Shown here: positions 44,941-54,258 of the stretch, piece by piece
Numbering within the stretch: position 1 is the stretch's first letter
How the letters are laid out: each line of letters opens with the position of its first letter
Source of the DNA: Roseiarcus sp963829505
Lineage (GTDB): Bacteria > Pseudomonadota > Alphaproteobacteria > Rhizobiales > Beijerinckiaceae
Assembly (NCBI GenBank): GCA_963829505.1
Contig: CAWHIL010000003.1
Location: 930,001-994,000 of the forward strand
Reading direction: 5' to 3'
Length of the DNA: 64,000 nt
Position numbers and translations under genes: made by a program
The notes under the pieces: model-generated
What the model was told of the DNA's origin: nothing
The model's input: only the letters and a program-made list of their open reading frames with translations
Databases searched by the model: none

Positions 44941-45339
44941 TCACGCCCGCTTTGCCGCCATGGATCTCGCGGTCAGGCGACTGTTGCGGCGGCGTGCGGC
45001 ACGCTTGGCCGCCGCCTTGCGAGCCGCGCTCGGCGAGACCGCCTTGGCCTTCGCCGTGACACTCGCACTCGCTTTCGCCTTGCTCTTGCGAGCCGCTTTC
45101 ACGCCCTTGCGAGCCGCCGCCTTGGCTTTCGCGCCCTTGGGCTTGGCCTTGGCCAACTCGGCAATCTTCGCCTCGATCGTTTCAAGCGTGACGCCCTGCA
45201 TCTCAAGCGCCTTGCGCCCTTCGGCGACAGCCGCAAGCATGTCGGGATCGACTTCGGCGACAGGGCGCAGCTCCGCGGCTTCGGCCCGCGTCATCAGCCG
45301 AATTATGTCGCCATCCCTGTTCGTGAGCGGCCTAACCAT
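44941..45339 (-). CDS. Putative BrnT-partner antitoxin with histone H1-like basic tail
   Basis: 132 aa. The first 65 residues (MVRPLTNRDGDIIRLMTRAEAAELRPV, then an acidic helix) are of the size and acidity of an antitoxin; the remaining half is almost only Lys, Ala, Arg and Ser in repeated AKAKA-type blocks, like bacterial histone H1-like tails. The gene starts inside the brnT gene, with an eight-base overlap. No ribbon-helix-helix motif typical of BrnA is visible. The tail could bind DNA, replacing the missing domain. Confidence 0.65.
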   Translation of the reverse strand: MVRPLTNRDGDIIRLMTRAEAAELRPVAEVDPDMLAAVAEGRKALEMQGVTLETIEAKIAELAKAKPKGAKAKAAARKGVKAARKSKAKASASVTAKAKAVSPSAARKAAAKRAARRRNSRLTARSMAAKRA

Positions 45340-45592
45340 ACCTTTTGATCTCGCGCTCGTTTGCCTTGCGAAAGCTGATGTAACGCCGGGCGTCGCCCCG
45401 GTCAGTGTAGCATACCATATGCAGCCTGCCCCCGAACGGGAGGTAGGCGACGAAACGGTCTTCGCCATAGTCTTTGCGAACGTCGGGGCGAATTGCCGCC
45501 CGCGTCCAGTCGGCAAAGTCGGCCCATTCGAGACGTAAGCCGTGCTTGGCGAAATTGCTACGGCTTTTCGCCTCGTCCCACTCGGTCTTCAC
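45332..45592 (-). CDS. brnT: BrnT family toxin
   Basis: 86 aa. The sequence (EWDEAKSRSNFAKHGLRLEWADF, DYGEDRFVAYLPFGGRLHMVCYTDRG, YISFRKANEREIKRYG) is a full-length BrnT ribonuclease toxin: RelE-like fold with the C-terminal RKANxRE motif. It begins at GTG. Its gene precedes and overlaps the partner antitoxin gene, the usual brnTA order. Confidence 0.9.
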   Translation of the reverse strand: MKTEWDEAKSRSNFAKHGLRLEWADFADWTRAAIRPDVRKDYGEDRFVAYLPFGGRLHMVCYTDRGDARRYISFRKANEREIKRYG

Positions 45593-45745
45593 CCATCGTC
45601 CCCGAACGCGTTCACCATATCACGCAAGCTCTTACCCTTGAACGGCGGCGCCGTCGTCGGGTGCGTGATCGTTGCTGAGGCTCGTCTTCGCGATGGCCGA
45701 AAAAAGCTGCATTGAGAGCGGTGTCAATCCGCCGTCCGCAAGACC

Positions 45746-46999
45746 TCAGATCAGCCCCGCGATCCCGCCGATGATCCCCACCGCCGAGACAAGCGCGCAA
45801 ACGCCGGCCGTCACCCACAGGCGCGCGCCCTTGAGCCGCCACGGCTCCGGCAGCACGGTCGCCGCGAGCGCAACGAGGAAGCCCACCACGACCGGCAGGA
45901 GGAACACGTTCATGACCTGGGCCGCGATGTTGAGCCAGACGAGGTCGCTGGCCGCCCAGACCGCGAAGGCAGAGCCCAGGACGCAGAGCGCGTAGACGCC
46001 GGCGAACCAGCCGGCCGCGAAGGGGCGCGTCTCGAGCGTGCGCTTGAAGCCGGCGATCTCGCCGACCCCCCAGGCAAGCGCCAGCGAAGCGACGATGGCC
46101 GCGACCAGCGAGGCGCCGAGCACGCCTGCGCCAAACACCACCTTGCCGGCGACGGCGCCGAGCGCCGGCGTCAGCGCCGCGCTGATCGCCCCGACGCTGT
46201 CGAGGGTCTTCGGCCCGCTCCCGTAAAAGAAGGTCGCGGCGGCGGCGATCAGCACGGCGCCGGTCAGGCATTGGGTGAGGACCGCGCCGATCGCGGTGTC
46301 GCTCCGCGCATGGCCGAGATCCCCGGGCGTGAGGCCTTTGTCGACCGTCGCCGACTGCTGGTAGAACACCATCCACGGGTTGAAAGTCGCCCCGATGACG
46401 GCCGCGGCCATGTAGAGGAAGGCGCGGTCGCCGAACGGCAGGCGGATCGCGTCGCCCGCCATCGCCGCAAGGCTCGGTCGCGCAGCCCAGGCGACGGCGA
46501 AGAATGCGAGCTCGAAGAGGCCGATGACGATGGCCGCGCGCTCGACCCGCCGATAGGAGCCGGTGAGGACAATCGCGAGTACGGCGCCGGCCGCCATCGG
46601 CAGCGTCAGGGAGCGCGAAAGGCCGAAGAGTTCGCCTATCCCCGCCACGCCCGTGAACTCGGTGACGAGCGAGCCGATCGCCGCCACCGCGAGCCCCGCG
46701 ACCGCGACGAGCGCCCAGCCGAGCCCGTAGCGCTCGCGGATCAGTTCGGCGTGACCGCGCCCCGTAAAAACGCCGAGCCGCGCCGTCAGCTCCTGGACGA
46801 GGTAGAGCATCGGGATGAGGAGAAGTACGAGCGGCAGGAGACGGTAGCCCCACTGGGCGCCGGCCTGCGCGGCGGTGACGACGTTGCCCGCGTCTGTGTC
46901 GGCGAGCATGACGAGGACGCCCGGCCCCCAGACCGCGAGCGCCCGCAGGAGCGTGGCCGAATTGCCGCCGCTCGTCCTGGCTATCTCGTCGCTTGGCAT
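45746..46999 (-). CDS. Nramp-related divalent metal transporter
   Basis: 417 aa with about eleven helices. The helix 1 motif, DPGN in classical Nramp, reads DTDAGN (34-39), and the helix 6 MPH motif is replaced by FNPWM (206-210). Known manganese/iron transporters use the helix 6 Met to select transition metals, so this protein belongs to a divergent branch, perhaps carrying another cation. It is monocistronic as far as can be seen. Confidence 0.85.
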   Translation of the reverse strand: MPSDEIARTSGGNSATLLRALAVWGPGVLVMLADTDAGNVVTAAQAGAQWGYRLLPLVLLLIPMLYLVQELTARLGVFTGRGHAELIRERYGLGWALVAVAGLAVAAIGSLVTEFTGVAGIGELFGLSRSLTLPMAAGAVLAIVLTGSYRRVERAAIVIGLFELAFFAVAWAARPSLAAMAGDAIRLPFGDRAFLYMAAAVIGATFNPWMVFYQQSATVDKGLTPGDLGHARSDTAIGAVLTQCLTGAVLIAAAATFFYGSGPKTLDSVGAISAALTPALGAVAGKVVFGAGVLGASLVAAIVASLALAWGVGEIAGFKRTLETRPFAAGWFAGVYALCVLGSAFAVWAASDLVWLNIAAQVMNVFLLPVVVGFLVALAATVLPEPWRLKGARLWVTAGVCALVSAVGIIGGIAGLI

Positions 47000-47169
47000 C
47001 GCCGTTCCATGGCTCGGCGACTAGGAGGAGCGGCCGGGCCTCAAGTCAACCGGCAAATCCGCGTATTGAGGAAGCGATCCGGCGTGGGCGGCGTCGAAGA
47101 GCGCAAAGCTTGCCTGGAGTTCGAATGCGCGCGATCGCGCCGAACGTGAACCATCACGAACGAAGCCGG

Positions 47170-47499
47170 CTAGAAGCCGATCTTGAGACCGCCCATGAAG
47201 CCGTTGCCCTGGTCGCTAGAGGCTTTCCAGCCGCCGGTGAACGAGGTCTGGCTCTGCGGCGGCGCCGGAACCGGTCGGGGGCGCGGGGCGGCATCGTTCG
47301 TCTGCGCCGCAGCTGCGCTCTCCCGAGACGCGTGCGTCTTTGCATGGCGGGGCGAAGCGGGCGGAGCCGTCTGAGCCGGCTTGTGGGGGGTCACCGTGAC
47401 ATATCCGGACTGAGAATCGGCGCCCGGTTGCGCGTCGTCCGCCCACGCCTGCCCGGCAAGGCAGACGCCTGCGGCTATGGCCAAGAGACGCACACGCAT
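47170..47499 (-). CDS. Small exported protein of unknown function
   Basis: 109 aa. Signal peptide (MRVRLLAIAAGVCLAGQAWA) and a mature part rich in Ala, Pro, Gln and Thr, largely disordered, that closes with QGNGFMGGLKIGF. The Gly/Phe end resembles a single terminal beta-strand, but no family is recognised. No co-oriented close neighbour. Confidence 0.6.
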   Translation of the reverse strand: MRVRLLAIAAGVCLAGQAWADDAQPGADSQSGYVTVTPHKPAQTAPPASPRHAKTHASRESAAAAQTNDAAPRPRPVPAPPQSQTSFTGGWKASSDQGNGFMGGLKIGF

Positions 47500-47830
47500 C
47501 CGACGAAGCCTCCGCGAGGTTCAACCCGGGCCATCCTAGTGCGGCTACTCTGCGTTGTCAGGTTCAAAGGCGCGCGACGCGCCGGGTCGAGAGGCCGCGG
47601 AGCGACTCGCGGCGAGAAGCCAGCCTCCAGGCCGCCCACGACGCCCTCGCTCCCGCTGGAAGCCAGCCGTGGGCAAGGAGGCGACGCAGGCTTGCGGCGG
47701 AATTTTTGCAGACGATCGCCGCGCCTACCTCGAAAGATCAGGCCCGCAGGGCCCAGCAAATCTTGACATCTCTGAGGCCGCGCGGCTCTCTGTTACAGAG
47801 CGTTAACCATCTGTTCGCCAGGGGGATCTC
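47500..47830. other. Divergent spacer before the Hint-domain gene
   Basis: 331 bases with no credible gene. A good -35-like TTGACA occurs at about 47763 without a well-spaced -10. A GGGGGA ribosome site directly precedes the Hint gene. Confidence 0.35.
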
Positions 47831-48706
47831 ATGAGCAACTTGGGGACGTCAGGACCGGCGAACGAGCGAACCCGCCGCAGCATCCTCAGGATCGGCGCAG
47901 TTCTGGCGTCGGCGGTCGTCGCGAACGCCGCGGCGGTCACCCGTGGCGTTGCCGGTCAGAGCGGGCCGCCGCAGGGCGTGTCATGGTTGCAATGGTTGCT
48001 GAACTTGCTGTTTGGGCAAGGCGGGCAACAGCAGAGCGGCGGCGGCGGCGGCTCCCCGTGCTTCCTGAGGGGCACGACCATTGAAACCGCCAGCGGCGAC
48101 CGCAAGATTGAAGAGCTCGCGGTCGGAGACGAGCTGCCGACATTGTTTGGCGGACCGCGTCGGATCCAGTGGATCACGCGCCATCCTTTTAAGAAGAGCG
48201 ACCCCTCGAAGCCATGGGTGAAGGCTGTCCAGCCGATTCGAGTTGCGCGCTCAGCCTTGGCGCCGGGCGTTCCGCACGCCGACCTCTGCCTTTCCGAGTG
48301 GCACGCGGTATTTGTCGACGGCGTCCTGATCCCGGTTGGAAGCCTGATCAACGGCACGACAATCAGGCGCTTCGAGGCGCCCGAATTCGCCGAGCTGGAG
48401 TATTTCAACATCAAGCTGGAAAGTCACGACGTCATCCGTGCGGAAGGCGCGCCGGTCGAGACCCTGTTGGAGGTCGACGATCGCGCAGTCAATTTTGCAG
48501 CGTATTTGCGCACGCATGGGGTCCCAGCGACTGACGGAACTCCTTGCGCCCCGATTGCTCCCTACGGCGGCCTCGGTGAATTGGGGTCGAGAGTTCGTAG
48601 CGCGATCTCGCCTTGGCTTGATCGCCGCAATCAGGTTGAGGTGATCCGCGACCGGTTGGAGGAGCGAACGGCGTTTCTTGCCCGACAACCGGAGCCAATC
48701 GTCTAG
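47831..48706 (+). CDS. Hint (Hedgehog/intein) domain-containing exported protein
   Basis: 291 aa. The N-terminus has twin arginines (RTRRSILRIGAVLASAVV), a possible Tat signal, then a Gly/Gln-rich linker. A Hint_2-type domain starts at Cys77 (SPCFLRGTTIETASGDRKIEEL) and continues with LCLSEWHAVFVDGVLIPVGSL. Hint domains cut or splice at their first Cys; stand-alone forms in alphaproteobacteria are of unknown role, perhaps self-cleaving surface proteins. The gene is monocistronic, with its own strong ribosome site. Confidence 0.8.
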   Translation: MSNLGTSGPANERTRRSILRIGAVLASAVVANAAAVTRGVAGQSGPPQGVSWLQWLLNLLFGQGGQQQSGGGGGSPCFLRGTTIETASGDRKIEELAVGDELPTLFGGPRRIQWITRHPFKKSDPSKPWVKAVQPIRVARSALAPGVPHADLCLSEWHAVFVDGVLIPVGSLINGTTIRRFEAPEFAELEYFNIKLESHDVIRAEGAPVETLLEVDDRAVNFAAYLRTHGVPATDGTPCAPIAPYGGLGELGSRVRSAISPWLDRRNQVEVIRDRLEERTAFLARQPEPIV

Positions 48707-48853
48707 CCTCATTTCCGCCGCTGCAGGCGCAGGGGCGCGTCAGGCCCGCAAGCGACGCGCGCGCGGCGCAGGCCCGGGCCTCACGACGCGGGGTCGCGGT
48801 GGCGACGGACGTCGGCTTTGCCCTGCCCCGCCGCCCTACCCCGCCCCGCCGCG

Positions 48854-51367
48854 CTACCCCGCCACCGCGCAAGGCTTCGCGCCCCAGATCTCGGTCGCGT
48901 ACTCGCCGATGGTGCGGTCGCTCGAGAACTTGCCGGAGGCCGCGATGTTGAGGATGACCTTGCGCGCCCATTGATGAGGGTCTCGCCAGAGCGCCGTCAG
49001 GCGCCCGTCGGCCTCGAGATAGGAGCGGAGATCGGCTAGGTTCATGAACTGATCGCCGCCGGTGAGAAGCTCGACGCGCAAGGGCTCGAACACGCCGGGC
49101 TCGTCTTTGCTGAAAGCGTCGGAGAAGATGAGGTCGAGCGCCTTGCGCGTCTCCGGATCGTGATCGTAGTGCCAGCGGGGATTGTACCAGGAGCGGCTCT
49201 CCTCGACCTGGTCGGCGGTCAGGCCGAAGAGGAAGAAGTTTTCCTCGCCCGCCTCCTCCGCCATCTCGATCGTCGCGCCGTCGCGGGTGCCCAGCGTCAG
49301 CGCGCCGTTCATCATGAACTTCATGTTGCTCGTGCCGCTCGCTTCGTAACCCGCGGTCGAGATCTGGTTCGAGACGTCGGCGGCCGGAATGATGCGCTCG
49401 GCGAGCGAGACGTTGTACTCGGGCAGGAAGACGACCTTGAGCCTGCCCCGCACCTCGGGATCGGCGTCGATCGTGCGCGCGAGGTTGTTGATGAACTTGA
49501 TGATGATCTTGGCCATCCGATAGGCGGGGGCCGCCTTGCCGGCGAAGAAGAACACCCGCGGCGCGACCGGGTCGCCCGGATTGGCGAGCAGGCGCTGGTA
49601 GAGGACGACGATTCTCAGCGCGTTCAGAAGCTGGCGCTTGTACTCGTGAATGCGCTTGACCTGGCAATCGAAGATCGCGTCGGGGCTGACCGATACGTCG
49701 AGCGAGCTTTTCAGCCACTCGGCGAAGCGCGCCTTTCCGGCGCGCTGGGCCTTGTGCACGCTCTCGCGGAAGGCGGCGTCCTCGACGAGCGGCTTCAGTT
49801 TGCGAAACTCGGCGAGGTCGGTCACCCAGCCATCGCCGATGGCGGCCGTGACGGCCTCCGAAAGCGTGGGATTGGCGAGCCTGATCCAGCGCCGCGGCGT
49901 GACGCCGTTCGTCTTGTTGTTGAAGCGGTCGGGAAAGGCCTCGGCGAGATCCTTCAAGGTCATCGTGCGCAGGAGCCGGGAATGGATCTCGGCGACGCCG
50001 TTCGTGCTGTGCGAGCCGACGACGGCGAGGTTCGCCATCCTCACGTGCTGCTCCGGCCCCTCCTCGATCAGGCTTACCCGCGCGGCGCGTCCGGCGTCGT
50101 TCGGATAGCGCGTCCGGATGTCGTCGAGCAGCCGCCGGTTGATCTCGAAGACGATCTCGACGAGGCGCGGCGCGATCCTCTTCACCCACTCGACCGGCCA
50201 GCGCTCGAGCGCCTCGGGAAGCAGGGTGTGGTTGGTGTAGGCGAGGGTGCGCTTCGTGAGATCGAACGCGTCGTCGAAGCTCATTCCCGCCCCGTCGAGG
50301 AGGATGCGCATCAGTTCGGGGACGGCGAGCGTCGGGTGGGTGTCATTGAGCTGGATCGCCGCCTTCTCCGGCAGCGCCCGCCAGTCCGCGTTCTGCTCGC
50401 GGAAGCGGCGCACGACGTCGGCGAGCGAGCAGGCGACGAGAAAATATTCCTGCAGGAGCCGGAGGCCCCGGCCCTGCTGGGTCGAATCGTCAGGATAGAG
50501 GACGCGGGTCAGCGATTCCGCTCCGAGCGCGCCGGCCATCGAGGCGACGAAGTCGCCCTCGCTGAACCGCTGGAAGTCGAACGAGTCCGAGGCCGACGCG
50601 CTCCAGAGTCTGAGCGTGTTGATCGTCTTGCCGCCGTAGCCGACGACCGGCCGGTCGTAGGGCACGCCGATCAGCGTCGAGGGCTGGTTCGGAACGAGGC
50701 GCATCGCGCCGCCCTGCAACTCGATCGAGCAGCCGAGCTTCACCTCGACCCGTCGCAGCGGACGGATGACCTCCCAGGGGTCGGGATGCATGAGCCAGTT
50801 GTCCGGCTTCTCCTCCTGCCAGCCGTTGCGGATGGTCTGCTGGAAGATGCCGTGCTCGTAGCGCAGGCCATAGCCCATCGCCGGCAGCTCCATGGTCGCC
50901 ATGGAGTCGAGAAAACAGGCCGCAAGCCGGCCGAGGCCGCCGTTGCCGAGGCCGGCGTCCGGCTCCTGGTCGAGAAGCTCCATCCAGGTCCGGCCATGCT
51001 CGTCGAAGGTCTGCGAGACGACCGGATCGAGCATCAGGTTCATCACGTTGCTGGCGAGCGACCGGCCGATGAGGAACTCGATCGAGATGTAATAGACCCG
51101 CTTCGGATTGACGCGCCGGTAGGCCGCGTCGGTCGCGAGCCAGCGGTCGGTGAGGATATCGCGAATTGCGCGCGCCGCGGCTTCGAACCGTTCGCGCGGC
51201 TCGGCGTGCGCCAGCGCCACGACGTTGTCGTGCTTGAGGTGACGCTCATAAAGCGCGTCAGGCGCGCCGGCGAAGCGAAGCTGTTCGCAGCCGTAGGCCC
51301 TGAGGATCGCCGCCTCGTCGGGCGTCGCCAGCTTCAACTCCCTGATCGCCGCGCCTGCCTCCGCCAT
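48854..51367 (-). CDS. glgP: Glycogen/starch/alpha-glucan phosphorylase
   Basis: 837 aa, full length. Releases glucose-1-phosphate from glycogen with pyridoxal phosphate. Signatures include YYISIEFLIGR, GNGGLGRLAACFLDS and the cofactor-lysine segment EASGTSNMKFMMNGALT. The start at 51367 (MAEAGAAIREL) fits the family; codons further upstream do not. It lies 88 bases downstream of the phosphoketolase gene in the same direction. Confidence 0.96.
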   Translation of the reverse strand: MAEAGAAIRELKLATPDEAAILRAYGCEQLRFAGAPDALYERHLKHDNVVALAHAEPRERFEAAARAIRDILTDRWLATDAAYRRVNPKRVYYISIEFLIGRSLASNVMNLMLDPVVSQTFDEHGRTWMELLDQEPDAGLGNGGLGRLAACFLDSMATMELPAMGYGLRYEHGIFQQTIRNGWQEEKPDNWLMHPDPWEVIRPLRRVEVKLGCSIELQGGAMRLVPNQPSTLIGVPYDRPVVGYGGKTINTLRLWSASASDSFDFQRFSEGDFVASMAGALGAESLTRVLYPDDSTQQGRGLRLLQEYFLVACSLADVVRRFREQNADWRALPEKAAIQLNDTHPTLAVPELMRILLDGAGMSFDDAFDLTKRTLAYTNHTLLPEALERWPVEWVKRIAPRLVEIVFEINRRLLDDIRTRYPNDAGRAARVSLIEEGPEQHVRMANLAVVGSHSTNGVAEIHSRLLRTMTLKDLAEAFPDRFNNKTNGVTPRRWIRLANPTLSEAVTAAIGDGWVTDLAEFRKLKPLVEDAAFRESVHKAQRAGKARFAEWLKSSLDVSVSPDAIFDCQVKRIHEYKRQLLNALRIVVLYQRLLANPGDPVAPRVFFFAGKAAPAYRMAKIIIKFINNLARTIDADPEVRGRLKVVFLPEYNVSLAERIIPAADVSNQISTAGYEASGTSNMKFMMNGALTLGTRDGATIEMAEEAGEENFFLFGLTADQVEESRSWYNPRWHYDHDPETRKALDLIFSDAFSKDEPGVFEPLRVELLTGGDQFMNLADLRSYLEADGRLTALWRDPHQWARKVILNIAASGKFSSDRTIGEYATEIWGAKPCAVAG

Positions 51368-51455
51368 CGAATCCGCGCTCCCCGACGGTTGATACGTTTG
51401 GCGCGGCGGGCGAACCCGTGCGCGCCTCGAGACGGGACGGAAGCCGCTGCCGCCG

Positions 51456-53897
51456 TCAGACGTTGTCGCCGCCGGTCGAGGTCGCGCCGCTCGCGACGTG
51501 GCCCTTGCCGCCCCATACCCAATCCTTGATCTCGGGCATGTCATCCCCATGACGGCGGATGTACCACTTGTGCTCGACGAGCTTGTCGCGGATCGCCTGC
51601 TTGGCGTAGGCCGCGCGCGTGGCGAGGCCGGGAACGCGGTCCATCACGTCGTCGACCAGGTGGAAACGGTCGATGTCGTTGAGCACGCACATGTCGAAGG
51701 GCGTGGTCGTCGTCCCCTCCTCCTTGTAGCCGCGCACGTGGATGTTGTCGTGACCGTGTCGGCGGTAGGTGAGGCGGTGGATGAGCCAAGGATAGCCGTG
51801 GAAGGCGAAGATGATCGGCTTGTCGACGGTGAAGAGCGCGTCGAAGTCGCGGTCGGCAATCCCGTGCGGATGCTCGCTCGGCGGCTGCAGGCGCATGAGG
51901 TCGACGACGTTGACCACCCGCACCTTCACGTCCGGCGCGTATTGGCGCAAGAGTTCGACGGCGGCCAGCGTCTCGATGGTCGGCACGTCGCCGCAGCAGG
52001 CCATCACGACGTCGGGCTCGCCCCCCTTGTCGGAGCTCGCCCATTCCCAGATGCCCAAGCCCGCGGTGCAGTGCTTGATCGCTTGATCCATGTTGAGCCA
52101 TTGCGGCGCGGGCTGCTTGCCCGCCACGACGACGTTCACGCAGTTGCGGGTCCTGAGGCAATGGTTGGTGATCGAGAGGAGCGTGTTGGCGTCCGGCGGC
52201 AGATAGACGCGGACGACCTCGGCCTTCTTGTTGATGACGTGATCGATGAAACCTGGGTCCTGATGCGAGAAGCCGTTGTGGTCCTGCCGCCAGACGAGGC
52301 TCGACAAGAGATAGTTGAGCGAGGCGATCGGTCGGCGCCACTCGATCTCGTTGCACACCTTCAGCCACTTGGCGTGCTGGTTGAACATCGAATCGATGAT
52401 GTGGATGAAGGCCTCGTAGCACGAGAAGAACCCGTGCCGGCCGGTGAGCAGGTAGCCCTCGAGCCAGCCCTGGCACTGGTGCTCGGAGAGCATCTCCATC
52501 ACCCGGCCGTCGGCCGCGAGGTGGTCGTCGTAATCGACCGTCTCGGCGACCCAGGCGCGGTTCGTCACCTCGAGCACGTCCTGCCAGCGGTTGGAATTGC
52601 TCTCGTCCGGGCTGAACAGACGGAAGTTCTTCGCCGCCAGGTTGAGCTTCATCACGTCGCGCAGGAACGTGCCCATGACGCGAGTCGCTTCGGCGATCGC
52701 GGTTCCAGGCTGCTTGACCTCGACGGCGTAGTCGCGGAAGTCGGGCAGCTTCAGGTCGCGCAGGACGGCGCCGCCGTTGGTGTGCGGGTTGGCGCTCATG
52801 CGCCGGGTTCCGGCCGGCGCGAGCGCGGCGATTTCCGGACGGAGCTTGCCGCTGTCGTCGAACAGCTCGCCGGGGCGGTAGCTCTTCATCCAGCTCTCGA
52901 GGATCTCGACGTGCTCGGGCTTCCCCATGTCGCCCATCGGCACCTGATGGGCGCGCCAGTAGCCTTCCTCGCGCTTGCCGTCGATGAACTTCGGGCAGGT
53001 CCAGCCCTTTGGCGTCCGCATGACGATCATCGGCCACGTCGGACGCTTGGTGAAACCGTTCTTGCGCGCGTCTGCCTGGATACGGCGGATGTCGCGCACG
53101 ACCGTGTCGAGCGTCTCGGCCATGAGTTGATGCATCGTCGCCGGGTCGTCGCCCTCGACGAAATGAGGGTGATAGCCGTAGCCGCGGAAGAGCGCGTCAA
53201 GCTCCTCGTGGGGAATGCGCGCGAGCACCGTCGGATTGGCGATCTTGTAGCCGTTGAGATGCAGGATCGGCAGCACCGCGCCGTCGCGGACGGGGCTCAG
53301 GAATTTGTTCGAGTGCCAGCTCGTCGCCATCGGGCCGGTCTCGGCCTCGCCGTCGCCGACGACCGCCGCGACGATGAGGTCGGGATTGTCGAAGGCCGCG
53401 CCATAGGCGTGGCTGAGGGCGTAGCCGAGCTCGCCGCCCTCGTGGATCGAGCCCGGCGTCTCCGGGGCGACGTGGCTCGGAATGCCGCCGGGGAACGAGA
53501 ACTGGGTGAAGAGCCGCTTCATCCCCTCCTCGTCCTCGGAGATATTGGGATAGACCTCGCTGTAGGTCCCTTCGAGATAGGCGTTCGCCACCAGCGCCGG
53601 GCCGCCGTGGCCGGGGCCGGTGACGTAGATCATGTCGAGGTCGTGCTTCTTGATGAGCCGGTTGAGGTGCGCATAGAGAAAATTGAGCCCGGGCGTCGTG
53701 CCCCAGTGGCCGAGCAGGCGGGGCTTGACGTGCTCGGCGCGCAACGGCGTCTTCAAAAGCGGATTATCGAACAGGTAGATCTGCCCGACGGAAAGATAAT
53801 TGGCGGCGCGCCAGTAGGCGTCGATCAGGCGGGCCTCGTCCGCCGACAGCGCCTGCTTCCTGGACGGGACCCGCTTATCGGACACGACTTGTGACAT
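51456..53897 (-). CDS. xfp: Phosphoketolase (xylulose-5-phosphate/fructose-6-phosphate)
   Basis: 813 aa. Thiamine-diphosphate enzyme splitting xylulose-5-P or fructose-6-P into acetyl phosphate and an aldose phosphate. The family marker YLEGTYSEVYPNISEDEEGM and the cofactor motif GDGEAETGP are present, as is WMNMDQ-type sequence near residue 600. AAGAGGAGA precedes the ATG. With glgP it offers a short route from stored glycogen to acetyl phosphate; two small DUF2934 genes lie upstream on the same strand. Confidence 0.96.
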   Translation of the reverse strand: MSQVVSDKRVPSRKQALSADEARLIDAYWRAANYLSVGQIYLFDNPLLKTPLRAEHVKPRLLGHWGTTPGLNFLYAHLNRLIKKHDLDMIYVTGPGHGGPALVANAYLEGTYSEVYPNISEDEEGMKRLFTQFSFPGGIPSHVAPETPGSIHEGGELGYALSHAYGAAFDNPDLIVAAVVGDGEAETGPMATSWHSNKFLSPVRDGAVLPILHLNGYKIANPTVLARIPHEELDALFRGYGYHPHFVEGDDPATMHQLMAETLDTVVRDIRRIQADARKNGFTKRPTWPMIVMRTPKGWTCPKFIDGKREEGYWRAHQVPMGDMGKPEHVEILESWMKSYRPGELFDDSGKLRPEIAALAPAGTRRMSANPHTNGGAVLRDLKLPDFRDYAVEVKQPGTAIAEATRVMGTFLRDVMKLNLAAKNFRLFSPDESNSNRWQDVLEVTNRAWVAETVDYDDHLAADGRVMEMLSEHQCQGWLEGYLLTGRHGFFSCYEAFIHIIDSMFNQHAKWLKVCNEIEWRRPIASLNYLLSSLVWRQDHNGFSHQDPGFIDHVINKKAEVVRVYLPPDANTLLSITNHCLRTRNCVNVVVAGKQPAPQWLNMDQAIKHCTAGLGIWEWASSDKGGEPDVVMACCGDVPTIETLAAVELLRQYAPDVKVRVVNVVDLMRLQPPSEHPHGIADRDFDALFTVDKPIIFAFHGYPWLIHRLTYRRHGHDNIHVRGYKEEGTTTTPFDMCVLNDIDRFHLVDDVMDRVPGLATRAAYAKQAIRDKLVEHKWYIRRHGDDMPEIKDWVWGGKGHVASGATSTGGDNV

Positions 53898-53940
53898 AGC
53901 CCAGTCTCCTCTTACCTCGGCGCCGTGGACCGGCGCGCTT

Positions 53941-54162
53941 TCAGTCGGGTTCGCTCAACGAGGAGATTTCGCCTGCCGCGAACACCAGGTTCTGGTCGGC
54001 AAGGCGCTCCCGCGCCGCCCGCAGCCAATGGTCGAGCTCGCGGCCCTCGGGGCAACCCTCCTCCTCCCAGATCTCGTAGGCGCGTTCGCGCACACGGCGC
54101 TCCTCGGCCTCGTCAAGCGGCTTGCTCCCAGGGACTTCGCCGCCGTCCTTCGCGTCTGACAT
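53941..54162 (-). CDS. DUF2934 domain protein
   Basis: 73 aa from the ATG at 54162, which follows AGGAG. The DUF2934 core is RVRERAYEIWEEEGCPEGRELDHWLRA. Function unknown; such small proteins are common in Rhizobiales next to glycogen and stress genes. It precedes phosphoketolase by 44 bases, so co-transcription is likely. Confidence 0.85.
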   Translation of the reverse strand: MSDAKDGGEVPGSKPLDEAEERRVRERAYEIWEEEGCPEGRELDHWLRAARERLADQNLVFAAGEISSLSEPD

Positions 54163-54258
54163 ACCGCCGGCTCCTGTCAAAAGGATGGTCTCAGCCCCCC
54201 GGCCTCGCTTCATCCCTTCACAGCAATGTGACGTCCGCTTAACGGCGGCGAGGCCCCG

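Noticed and set aside
44941..45339. Assignment as a plain histone H1-like (HctB/AlgP) protein
   Set aside because: The acidic N-terminal half and the eight-base overlap with brnT point to an antitoxin role, with the tail an added feature.
44816..45538. A 240-codon plus-strand frame with Ala/Leu-rich repeats
   Set aside because: It is the reverse complement of the Lys/Ala-rich tail of the BrnT partner and of brnT itself; the minus-strand pair has family support and coupled starts.
49160..53894. Very long plus-strand open frames opposite glgP and xfp
   Set aside because: Mirror frames of two well-conserved enzymes; their translations are arginine- and aspartate-rich with no family features.
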